Origin: Lineus longissimus
Lineage: Eukaryota; Nemertea; Pilidiophora; Heteronemertea; Lineidae
NCBI RefSeq assembly: GCF_910592395.1
Contig: NC_088318.1
Span: 9,858,349 to 9,922,348, forward strand
Direction: 5' to 3'
DNA: 64,000 nucleotides
Positions 56,893-64,000 of the stretch are shown here, piece by piece (the first letter of the stretch is position 1; the number at the start of each line of letters is the position of its first letter). The notes under the pieces are model-generated. The model was not told the DNA's origin and did not search any database. It saw nothing but the letters and a program-made list of their open reading frames with translations. A program made the position numbers and the translations under genes.

Positions 56893-57124
56893 GGTCACTA
56901 TCTAGGCCTATTTTACTGCTGGGGTAATTAGCGCTATCTATCAATGTGCACCGGGCCTAGAAATTCTTTGTGATTACGACCATTGTCATGGAGTTTTATC
57001 TTATTTTGTACCGGGAGTCGACCTTATGGACTGTAAGAGCCGTGGTGATGGACTTTTGTTCCACTTTGACCGTGGGTCGCAGATCATTTGATAGGGGCAG
57101 TACCGGTATTGGTGTTGGTAGACA
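56893..57124 (-). repeat. Right terminal inverted repeat of the 29.5-kb element
   Basis: Mirror of 27596-27827, ending GGTAGACA, then TA and the last 45 bp of the pogo-like element. Confidence 0.85.
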
Positions 57125-57173
57125 TATGCCGAATCCCAGAAATAATAAATCCCAATCCATTTAATAGACTGTA

Positions 57174-59822
57174 CATGAAATGTCACAAGGTTTGAAACCA
57201 ATTGTATCCAAGTCGGTATCCCATTTCAGACCAAGAAGTGATGCGTTGCTACTGTCATCAAGCACACCTTCATTTTTTGCAGTTTCTTTCAGTAGTTGGC
57301 TGTTTGTTGCCCATGATCTGAGATGGAAACCACCGGATTCTACCAACTGATTTGCTGAGTTGAAATAGTCTAGCGCATTCTGTTCATTTTCAACACCACT
57401 GATTACGTTGTCCACGTAAATGTTGGTGGAAATGTCTCTGGCGGTTTCAGAGTCATTTTCTTTTAGGTGTTTACGGATGACCGCGTTTAGTATGGCTGGG
57501 CTGGCGTTTGAACCGAATAGGACAGATGAGAACCTGTACACGATGAAGTCGCTCTCTGGTTCTTCGGGATGAGGCAACCAGAGGAACTTAGTGAAATCTC
57601 TATCTTGTTCATGTAGACCAACATGAAGAAATGCCTTCTCAATATCACTACTTAGTGCTATGGGATGAAGGCGGAAACGCATGATCATGCCTGTCAAATC
57701 ATTGAGAAGTTCTGGGCCTTTTTGTAAACAATCATTCAAGCTTGGTGTGGTTGCGGATTTACAACTACAGTCGTAAACTATGCGAATGGGCGTGGTAGGC
57801 GAATCCTTCTTTACACAGCGATGCGGTAGATAATGACCCAATCGGTTGTCATCATTCAATACGCGTTCAATGAAGCCACGTTGTTCCTGTTCATTTATGA
57901 TGCGGTCATAGATTTTGATGGTATCAGGTGGGAGGTGCCTAACCAATTTTCTAGTGCGCGCGTTGGCAACATTGAAGTTGGTCGGTAGGTGCGGGTGATC
58001 AGGTTTCCATGGTAGTCTGGAGAAATACTGTTTCTCACGTTTTTCAATGTTCTCAGCGCAAAATGTTTCAAAGTCATCGGAAGCTTCACAAGTTTGTTCA
58101 CTAGGCCTAATGCCAATGCTTTCTAGATCCCATAATTTGGTTAAAGGATCAGTGTTTGCGGATTCGAGCGTTGGTGATGTAACCATCACTTGAAAACTTC
58201 TCACTTCCGTTGGGAAGGTTGCGGTGTCACGTGACGTAGGTCCAGACAAACGGTAACCAAGAGCGGACGAAACAGCGGTGGGGCCATCCCCTTTTAGCAC
58301 GTGGTTTCCAACGAACTGCCAGTAGAAATCGGCGCCTATCAGAACTGAAATGCTAAGTGAGTTCTGAACTGTGATTGGCTGCGCTAATCTTAGGCCACGA
58401 ATGTGCGGGAGGTTGAAAACGTCTGCAGTTACGCGGTTGTTCAACGGGGCGCATATGGTCGGCACAATTAATGCGTTGACTTTAATGTGAGATCCGCTTG
58501 TTGTTTCAACGTTCACAGCAGCGTATTTCACTTTCTGAGTGGTTGGTTCTGAACCAAAGGTTGCGATGTTTACGGTTTATATCTCCCCATCCGGCTTAAG
58601 TTGTAACTGGTCGGCCAACTCTGACGTAACGAAGGATTTAGTTGAGCCCTCATCAAATAGAATATTGGTTCTAGTGGAGGATAGATTGGATTTTATGTTC
58701 GCACATGCGGTTTTTAGGAGGATTGAGTTCAGGGTCTGTGCACCATCTGGTGTTGCCACGGTGTTTGTATGGACTTGGTTGGCGGGTTTCGCGTTAGTGG
58801 CTGGCTTATCAGCGAATTTTGATGGAGTCGGCGGATTAGCGAAAAGGGTAGCGTGGTGAAGCGTAGTGTGATGCTTTCCGGAACACATGCGGCATTTAAA
58901 ATGCGACTCACAATGGCGGGATATGTGTTTGCTACTGAAACAATTCCAACACAAGCGCTCTTTCTTAACGATATCCAAGCGCGTATTATGGTCTTTAACC
59001 CTTTGGCAATCAAGCGCGCGGTGATTTCCCTTGCAAAACACACAGGGCCTTCGAGGTTGCGATTTCGCGTCACTTGCGTTGGTGAGAAGTGCTTGGGCGG
59101 ATGCGGTTCTGGGGGCGCTGAAATCAGAGTAATCATGCACACTTGAATTAGATTGACTAACACAACTTATATCACCTCGCTTTCCTGCTCGCATGGCCGA
59201 TATCTCCTTACGAATTGCTTCACGTAACTCCTTCAGTGTCCAGTTGTCTGAACCGTGATCCCTAGAAATATTCCTCAGAAGTTCCTCGGGTAGTTTCTCG
59301 GTAATGATGGGAATCAGGAGTTCCCCGTATGTTGATTCTGGGCGTCCGATAGCCTGCAGTCCCCGACATTGTCGTGGTCTCGACATTGTCGTGGAAGGTC
59401 TGTAGAGATGAAATGGTCTCCGTTGGTGACGGCAGAGACCATAAGGCTTTCATGTAGGCGTTGCGTAACTTGTGCTGTTGTCCATACCTTTCCTTCAAAA
59501 TCTCCATGGCGTTGGTGTAATTGTCACTAGTCAGGGGAAGCCCCTCGATAACGAGAGCCGCCTCACCCTTCAGCTGGGCACGGAGACATTGGAACTTCTG
59601 GATATTCTCCAATGCTGAATTCTTGTCAATGGCAGCTTCAAACGAATTTATGAAGCTTTGCCATCGTAGAATGTCCCCTTCGAACGTGATCAGTTGTAAT
59701 TTCGGCAAATTGACAGTTTTTGGTTTATGCGACGTAAATGATGTTGTACTTACGGCTGCGCCGGAGGCAACACTCAGTGAAGTATCCACGTTCGTCTGTG
59801 GTCGATTTCGTTCAAGAAGCAC
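57174..59822 (-). pseudogene. BEL gag (C-terminal part), protease and reverse transcriptase
   Basis: On the minus strand the gag DUF1759-like region (LPKLQLITFEGDILRWQSF, ELLIPIITEKLPEELL) is followed by CCHC-type knuckles (CVFCKGNHRALDC, CWNCFSSKHISRHC, CRMCSGKHHTTLHH), a DUF1758-like protease start (LFDEGSTKSF) and the polymerase with SSDIEKAFLHVGL and IYVDNVISG as the catalytic blocks. A 17-bp tandem repeat of CGACATTGTCGTGG (59368-59400) shifts the gag frame, and an in-frame TAA (about 58577) divides protease from polymerase. The frame ends at the pogo-like element (57171) and is continued at 25985. Confidence 0.85.
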
Positions 59823-60127
59823 TTAAAGGCCATATATCAAGGTTTTTTGCCATTTTCTGCTGTAAGACGATTTCAAAAGTGTACCTAACACTTTATACAA
59901 TACAGAAAACCAAATGCAATTAGCTCCATCCATTTTGAAGATATAGCCAATTATGTGTTTGACAACTTGATTACCTAATCAGGCTAGCAACTGGCTTGTT
60001 AGAGCCAGGCGGCGGGTTCAGCAAAAGTTGTGATGTAGATCAGGTTATCTGTACATGTCATGCAATCATAAAAGCAGGAGGGCCTTAATTAATTATGCAC
60101 ACCTGGAAGTAATGTGTTTCATTCACT

Positions 60128-60433
60128 ATGGTGTATTGTGTGGCTCCGAATTGTGTCAAGGATAGCACAAAGAACAATCGAATGACGGATGGGACCCATT
60201 TTCATGAATTTCCAAAGCCAGTTGAACGAGAGAGGAGGAAGCTGTGGATTCGGAAGTGCAAACGTTTGGAGTGTTGGAAGCCTGGGCCTTCGGCCAAACT
60301 TTGCAGTGATCACTTTATCGATACGGATTATCACACGAAGCCGGATATCTGCATCCAACTGAATATTAAATGCCACTTGTTAAAAACAGCTGTTCCAACC
60401 ATGTCAATTGCATTTAATGCCCGAGGCTGCTGA
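60128..60433 (+). CDS. THAP-domain protein or first exon
   Basis: The 101-residue frame has the complete THAP module: Cys4, Cys9, Cys59 and His62 as zinc ligands, HEFP, Trp40, Phe63, and the closing AVPT motif (88-91) that copy 1 has lost. Proteins of this kind bind the ends of their transposon, or, in host genes, regulatory DNA. After AVPT only ten residues follow before a stop, so it is either a stand-alone binder or the first exon of a longer protein whose catalytic part is absent from the element. Confidence 0.8.
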   Translation: MVYCVAPNCVKDSTKNNRMTDGTHFHEFPKPVERERRKLWIRKCKRLECWKPGPSAKLCSDHFIDTDYHTKPDICIQLNIKCHLLKTAVPTMSIAFNARGC

Positions 60434-60608
60434 GGTCGGTTGTTATACATAATGTGTAGGCCCTATTGGGGCCTGTGATACCGCATAGTGTCTTCTTGTG
60501 TTCCAGCCATAGCAAGGTGACAGCGACACAGGTCAGTGTCAGTGACAGCCACTGTCAATGACAGATTATTGTCATCTGACATCTAGGCCTATCTAACGTT
60601 GCACGGCA

Positions 60609-60980
60609 TTATATGGTCACGTCAAGATGATTGTGCATAATACCGTCACTTTTCAATAGTAGTTCAGCGTCATGACATAACTGGCGATACAACACTGACG
60701 AGGCGAAACAATATTGTGCAACATTAGTCTGTTCAAAAATCATACATGTTATGCATCTGCAACCGTCTATCAATGTCTTCTTTGCTATATCGGCAGGTCT
60801 GCCATGCAAATTGATTAACCACAAATTCTAATCACTTTCGTCCGAATGATCACTCTCATTATGATCTAGTGATATTAATGGCTCGAACATGTACGGCTCA
60901 ACGTTTAAATATCCTTCTGTATCGACCAAAACATCCTCAAATTCACTGCTCTCACTCTCTGAACTGTATGCGGAAGCCAT
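60609..60980 (-). pseudogene. Acidic N-terminus plus CxCxxC region, copy 2
   Basis: Same layout as at 7617-7988: a 50-residue acidic peptide from 60980, TAG at 60828-60830, and the cysteine cluster in the same frame downstream. Here the motif reads PYMFEP, closer to P2X7-tail-like proteins than the LYMFEP of copy 1. The family assignment is tentative. Confidence 0.35.
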
Positions 60981-61219
60981 CTTGCTTTGTTCTGACTGAC
61001 CTGATCTACGTCATCAAAAAATCCCTAGCGGCCACATGTGGAACTAATCTAAAGTTGTGTGTGGTGGGAAATTCAAATAGTTTAAAATTGAAAATTGAAA
61101 TAACTAAATAATGACTTTATTATTAGAATTTTTTTAATGTCTGGGATCTTGTTTTTTTAACCCTCAACATATTTCATGAGTATCAAGCATGTTTTCAAAC
61201 CTTGATATATGGCCTTTAA

Positions 61220-61922
61220 AGGGAAGGGCCCGCCAAAAAATGGGGAGTTTTGGACGGCCCGGTCAAAACCTTAGGCGGGAATAAGGTTTCATTGATAAAT
61301 ATAAGGAGTTTCAAGGCCCCCAAATTACTTGTAAGGTTCAATAGATACTGGCCTTTCATTGGTTTACCGTTTGCGTATCATTTACATACTCTCATCTTGA
61401 AAAATATGACAATATTTACGACAGCTAGGTCACTTGGCTGGAATGGCCCCATCTCCTCTTCACTCGTGTTCATTGCCGGCAATTCTGGCAAATATCTTGA
61501 GTCGTCATGGTTGTCAAACAAGTCTTGGATAATATGCTGCTCCATTTCTTCTGTACTGTTCGGATCAGGGGCCTCGCTCTCCACCGGCCCAGAATCCACC
61601 GGCGACTCGAAATATTTTCCATTTTCTCCTCTCTCCAACTCACCACTATCGCTATTGACTGCGTAACATACACTAACATTCTTTCGCTATCATTGCTAAC
61701 TTCATTTACTGGAACACTGGCCTCTTTGTAGCCGATTATGTAACCCATAGTGGAAACACCTGACAGCGCCGCCCGGCACGATACACGTGCTACTGGCATA
61801 TTTATAACTAGTAAATAAGGTTGTAAAAATATGCAAATGAGATGCCGTATATGGAAACCATGACGTCACTAAGCAGTGCTTATTTCTGCTACGGGTGGCG
61901 CTGTTGCTTGCTTCTGGAGGCG
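61220..61922 (-). other. Foreign segment of unknown class within BEL gag
   Basis: The BEL gag frame stops at 61923 (EDIKEVE) and resumes at 59822; apart from the TTAA element, these 703 bp separate the two. On the minus strand an acidic 86-residue frame (61638-61378, MERGENGKYFESPVDSG...) rich in Glu, Asp, Ser and Pro is the only feature. I see no inverted ends. TTGAA/TTTAA at the borders might be a decayed duplication. Confidence 0.4.
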
Positions 61923-62204
61923 CTATTCAACCTCTTTAATGTCCTCGTTTATTCGAATCACATAATCATCAGACTCTTCGAATACAGTACCATAGTCCTC
62001 GGTGCCGAGCAGTTTGTCCAATATCTTCTCGTGTATTCCTTCAATCACTTCGAGTATAGTGGTCACAATTTCGATTGTCGCCTCTAACAAGTCTGCCTCT
62101 GTATCTGAAAGTTCCGGTTTGTCACAAATTACCCTTCCTTTGGCAATTTTTTTGTCTAGTTGAGCGCGACGGCTCTGCACTTTTTGCTTTAACTTATCCA
62201 TCAC
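61923..62204 (-). pseudogene. BEL gag N-terminus
   Basis: The 93-residue frame starts 14 bases after the primer-binding site and is helical and charged (KLKQKVQSRRAQLDKKIAKG), as BEL gag N-termini usually are. It is cut by the inserted segment at 61922. Confidence 0.65.
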
Positions 62205-62218
62205 AAAATCGACAGTAG

Positions 62219-62236
62219 ATCCTGGTCACGGCACCA
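62219..62236 (-). promoter_or_regulatory. BEL primer-binding site
   Basis: TGGTGCCGTGACCAGGAT on the minus strand, one base after the LTR, begins with the TGG that pairs with a tRNA CCA end. I cannot name the tRNA with confidence. Confidence 0.7.
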
Positions 62237-62237
62237 A

Positions 62238-62515
62238 TGTGCGCCATGGTGGCACAAAGAGTAAGATCTTATGGAAAGATAATGAATAAGTTCATGCAAG
62301 GAATGAAGTGAACGCCATGGTTCCAAAAACGTGACTAACTATAATTCATAAAACAAGACAAAAGGTTATAATAATATTACAAACAATTAACATGATTGGT
62401 CAATATTAAAGAGGGTGTGATCGTATAGTGATAAAGATTAAGGAAGCTGTCAATCATGACATGAGTGGAGGATTAATACATTATACAAGATAAGTGATGG
62501 GCACCAGTTACCACA
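62238..62515 (-). repeat. BEL 5-prime LTR
   Basis: 278 bp from TGTGGTAACTGG to GGCGCACA on the minus strand, matching 15514-15711 apart from an 80-bp block missing there. GTATA follows on the outer side. Confidence 0.88.
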
Positions 62516-62584
62516 GTATACATAGTAGGCTACCTCTGCAAGTTGAACATCACAGACATCTGCGAGTTGAACATCTGCACAGCC

Positions 62585-63004
62585 ATGCCGAAGGCCTCTA
62601 AAAAATGTTCCGACGGTCGAACGCGACGAAGCTTCAATGAATTAGAGAAGCAGTTCCTAATGAATCTTGTGCAAAAGGAAAAGAGTATTCTGGACTTGAA
62701 AGAAAATACGAGCAAAGTTACAAGCAGAAAAAACCAGGCGTGGGATAGGATTGTCAAAAAGTTCAATGAGCACCCATCAATAAAGAAAGGGGAAACAGAG
62801 TGCAGTACCACACAGCTGAAGAAGGTCCTTGAGCACTTGAAAGCAAAGGGCAAAAAAGACGTCGCCCAGGAGAAGAAAACTCGCAACCGGACAGGAGGGG
62901 GAGGGGGCGTGGAGAAAGACACTGTCGCCGATGATCTGTCGCATATGGTTGCATCCTATTGTAGTGAAGTGTTGACTGCTACATCCTCCAAACAGCAATT
63001 CTAA
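62585..63004 (+). CDS. Harbinger Myb/SANT-like protein, first exon (element 3)
   Basis: The start at 62585 (MPKASKKCSDGRTRRSFNEL) is chosen because the trihelix domain begins right after it; the frame is open to 62543. The domain reads FLMNLVQKEKSILDLKENTS, NQAWDRIVKKFNEHP, TTQLKKVLEHLKAKGKKDVA and ends in RNRTGGGGG, undamaged, unlike element 1. The element-1 relative has a C-terminal coiled-coil exon, and here a matching exon lies at 63692-63954, so the last residues before 63004 may be intronic. I cannot fix the donor. Confidence 0.75.
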   Translation: MPKASKKCSDGRTRRSFNELEKQFLMNLVQKEKSILDLKENTSKVTSRKNQAWDRIVKKFNEHPSIKKGETECSTTQLKKVLEHLKAKGKKDVAQEKKTRNRTGGGGGVEKDTVADDLSHMVASYCSEVLTATSSKQQF

Positions 63005-63518
63005 AATACCTTGGTACCGTAAAGTCAACTTTTAAATGGAAAATGCATAAGCCTCGTTCTGAGAGCGGAGTGTTTTGGACACGCAACCAAGATGCTCTAC
63101 CAAAGTTCCCTCGGGTTGCACTAAAATGTGGAACCATGCACACGTCACGTCAATGGAATTTCAGCTCACTTCAGAAGTTTGAGGCTCTCAAAACACTGCT
63201 TCAAACACAAATCAGTCAAGGAAGCATCAACCACCCTAAGTTTTTTAATGAGCACTACACATATTTGCCGAGAAAAACGCTCCAAATAGCCCATTTGCGC
63301 GGATTTTAGCATCACTTGAGCGAGCCGATGCGGACTTCCTATGCGCGCTGTACAAAATGTACATGTCTCATTTTCTGTAACGTTGCCGTAACATAATGTA
63401 AACAATGGCGCTACCGGCGCTCCGGCCGGGCCGGCGATGGATAGAATTTTCCAAATTCGCACATATTCAAGATATTTTCGTGGCCTATCTTTTTAAGTTT
63501 GAGGTATTTTAGAATAGA

Positions 63519-63684
63519 AATTGAACCCTCGGCTTCGGACCTTGGTTGAGTTACCAAGACACTCTCGGGTGGAGCTAAAATTTCGTCCAAACCCTCGCCT
63601 GTCGGCTCGGGTTTGGACTGTATTTTAGCTCCACCCTCGAGTGTCTTGGTAACTCAACCAAGGTCCTCCGCCTCGGGTTCAATT
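63519..63684. repeat. 166-bp hairpin element in the Myb gene intron
   Basis: Arms of about 80 bp (ATTGAACCCTCGGCTTCGG ... GGGTGGAGCTAAAAT and its mirror) with only a few mismatches meet at CCTGTCGG. It may be a small foldback MITE; no duplication is clear. Confidence 0.8.
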
Positions 63685-63691
63685 CCTTAAA

Positions 63692-63954
63692 CCAAAGTGG
63701 CTCCCAAAAGCCCTGCCCACGGCCCTGCGAAGACTGCTACTCTGGAAATGCAGAGGAAGGAGCATGCTCTGCAAATGAAATATCTAGAGGAGAAGATTCA
63801 ATTTCAACGGGAAGAACATGACAAGCGCATGGAACTGTTCAGGCATCATATGAATTTATTGGCAAATGCCAACAAACAAGTGGCACAATCATCAGAGCAG
63901 GAAACAGCAAACAACACCTCTGATTACCAACTTTTTAGTACATATTCTGACTGA
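63692..63954 (+). CDS. Harbinger Myb/SANT-like protein, C-terminal coiled-coil exon (element 3)
   Basis: The frame encodes APKSPAHGPAKTATLEMQRK, then KYLEEKIQFQREEHDKRMEL, a charged heptad region ending 30 residues later. The layout mirrors the last exon of the element-1 gene (LQVKRYKQQIFMQETEEERR). The acceptor is uncertain; the frame is open from about 63692. It presumably lets the protein pair or contact the transposase. Confidence 0.6.
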
Positions 63955-64000
63955 ACTGAATCATGGTGCAGTTGTATGGTATAAACAAATAACTGGAAAA

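Larger units (their letters stand above)
27596..57124. mobile_element. 29.5-kb element with 232-bp terminal inverted repeats
   Basis: The ends TGTCTACCAACACCAATACC (27596) and its mirror at 57124 belong to inverted repeats of 232 bp with about two mismatches. TA flanks both sides (27594-27595, 57125-57126), and removing the element restores the pogo inverted repeat. The contents, left to right, are an anonymous stretch, the M-T array, a LINE scrap, a satellite-cored element with an hAT-like MITE, a 167-bp satellite, and a spliced GIN/Ginger-like integrase gene ending 0.7 kb before the right repeat. TGT..ACA ends and long TIRs fit Ginger1, which makes the integrase the likely owner. The TA duplication does not fit the CCGG/CCGT target described for Ginger1. 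Confidence 0.75.
25988..57171. mobile_element. Pogo-like Tc1/mariner element, itself split by a 29.5-kb insertion
   Basis: The left end CAGTCTATTAAATGGATTGG (25988) and the mirrored right end (57171) are each flanked by TA, the Tc1/mariner target, inside the BEL reverse transcriptase. The native element is only about 1.65 kb: 25988-27595 plus 57127-57171. The right inverted repeat (about 150 bp) is completed by joining 27484-27595 to 57127-57171, and then matches the left one nearly base for base. Between these two pieces lies the long TIR element. It carries a damaged pogo-type transposase. Confidence 0.85.
59827..61215. mobile_element. TTAA-type DNA transposon with THAP gene, copy 2
   Basis: The ends AGGCCATATATCAAGG and CCTTGATATATGGCCT are flanked by TTAA on both sides (59823-59826, 61216-61219). 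It differs from copy 1 at scattered positions only, and is inserted in the BEL gag region. It carries the better-preserved THAP frame and the convergent acidic/cysteine frame. Confidence 0.85.
15514..62515 (-). mobile_element. BEL/Pao retrotransposon split by nested insertions
   Basis: Read on the minus strand: 5-prime LTR 62515-62238, primer-binding site, gag start 62204-61923, gag to reverse transcriptase 59822-57174, connection domain 25985-25741, an inverted RNase H piece (24928-25740), integrase 21576-20321, a purine tract before 15711, and 3-prime LTR 15711-15514. GTATA flanks the whole at 15509-15513 and 62516-62520, the 5-bp duplication usual for BEL. The two internal halves join in frame across the pogo-like insertion. 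Foreign elements make up most of the 47 kb. The protein is disabled by stops and frameshifts, so the copy is dead. Confidence 0.88.
62521..64000 (+). mobile_element. PIF/Harbinger element 3, right part
   Basis: This continues the element that starts at 15240. It carries the Myb/SANT-like gene on the plus strand. By analogy with elements 1 and 2, a convergent transposase and the right inverted repeat should lie beyond base 64000. Confidence 0.65.

Noticed and set aside
20321-59822. Two or more unrelated BEL elements
   Set aside because: LTR orientation, the GTATA duplication and in-phase continuation across the TA insertion favour one element. Only the inverted RNase H block leaves some doubt.

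Overview
The window is eukaryotic: coding pieces are split by GT..AG introns, and transposable elements of animal type fill almost all of it. The frequent AGGCCTA and TACATGTA words and the mix of BEL/Pao, PIF/Harbinger, GIN/Ginger, THAP-bearing TTAA elements and satellite-cored elements suggest a marine invertebrate, most likely a deuterostome such as an echinoderm. That is inference. I see no ordinary host gene with full support.

Bases 1-15239 are mosaic repeats: two copies of a satellite-cored element carrying CTCF-like and nuclear-receptor-like words (60-515, 8316-9677), three palindromic foldback elements (2598-3646, 9716-10382, 10491-11229), a THAP-bearing TTAA element (6836-8223), a Harbinger-like MITE with TCA duplication (13992-14640) and a LINE tail.

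Bases 15240-64000 form one deeply nested structure. A PIF/Harbinger element (left end 15240, Myb/SANT-like gene at 62585 onward) holds a BEL/Pao retrotransposon on the minus strand, with LTRs at 62238-62515 and 15514-15711 and a 5-bp duplication GTATA. The BEL is split by two more Harbinger elements (16086-20221, 21577-24927), a TTAA element (59827-61215) and a pogo-like element (25988-57171, TA duplication). The pogo-like element's right inverted repeat is itself split by a 29.5-kb element (27596-57124) with 232-bp terminal inverted repeats.

That 29.5-kb element contains an eight-exon GIN/Ginger-like integrase gene, a LINE, a second complete satellite-cored element with an hAT-like MITE inside it, a 167-bp satellite, and the most unusual object here: a tandem array M-T-M-T-M-T-M (30035-43043). 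M is a 432-bp repeat with 13-bp inverted ends and 4-bp target duplications. T (3.76 kb) encodes a 734-residue Mutator-like DDE transposase and, convergently, an I-PpoI-like His-Me finger nuclease. A solitary M sits inside one Harbinger transposase gene (23468-23910), so M is independently mobile. M behaves like an LTR, but T shows no reverse transcriptase. I know of no described family with this organisation.
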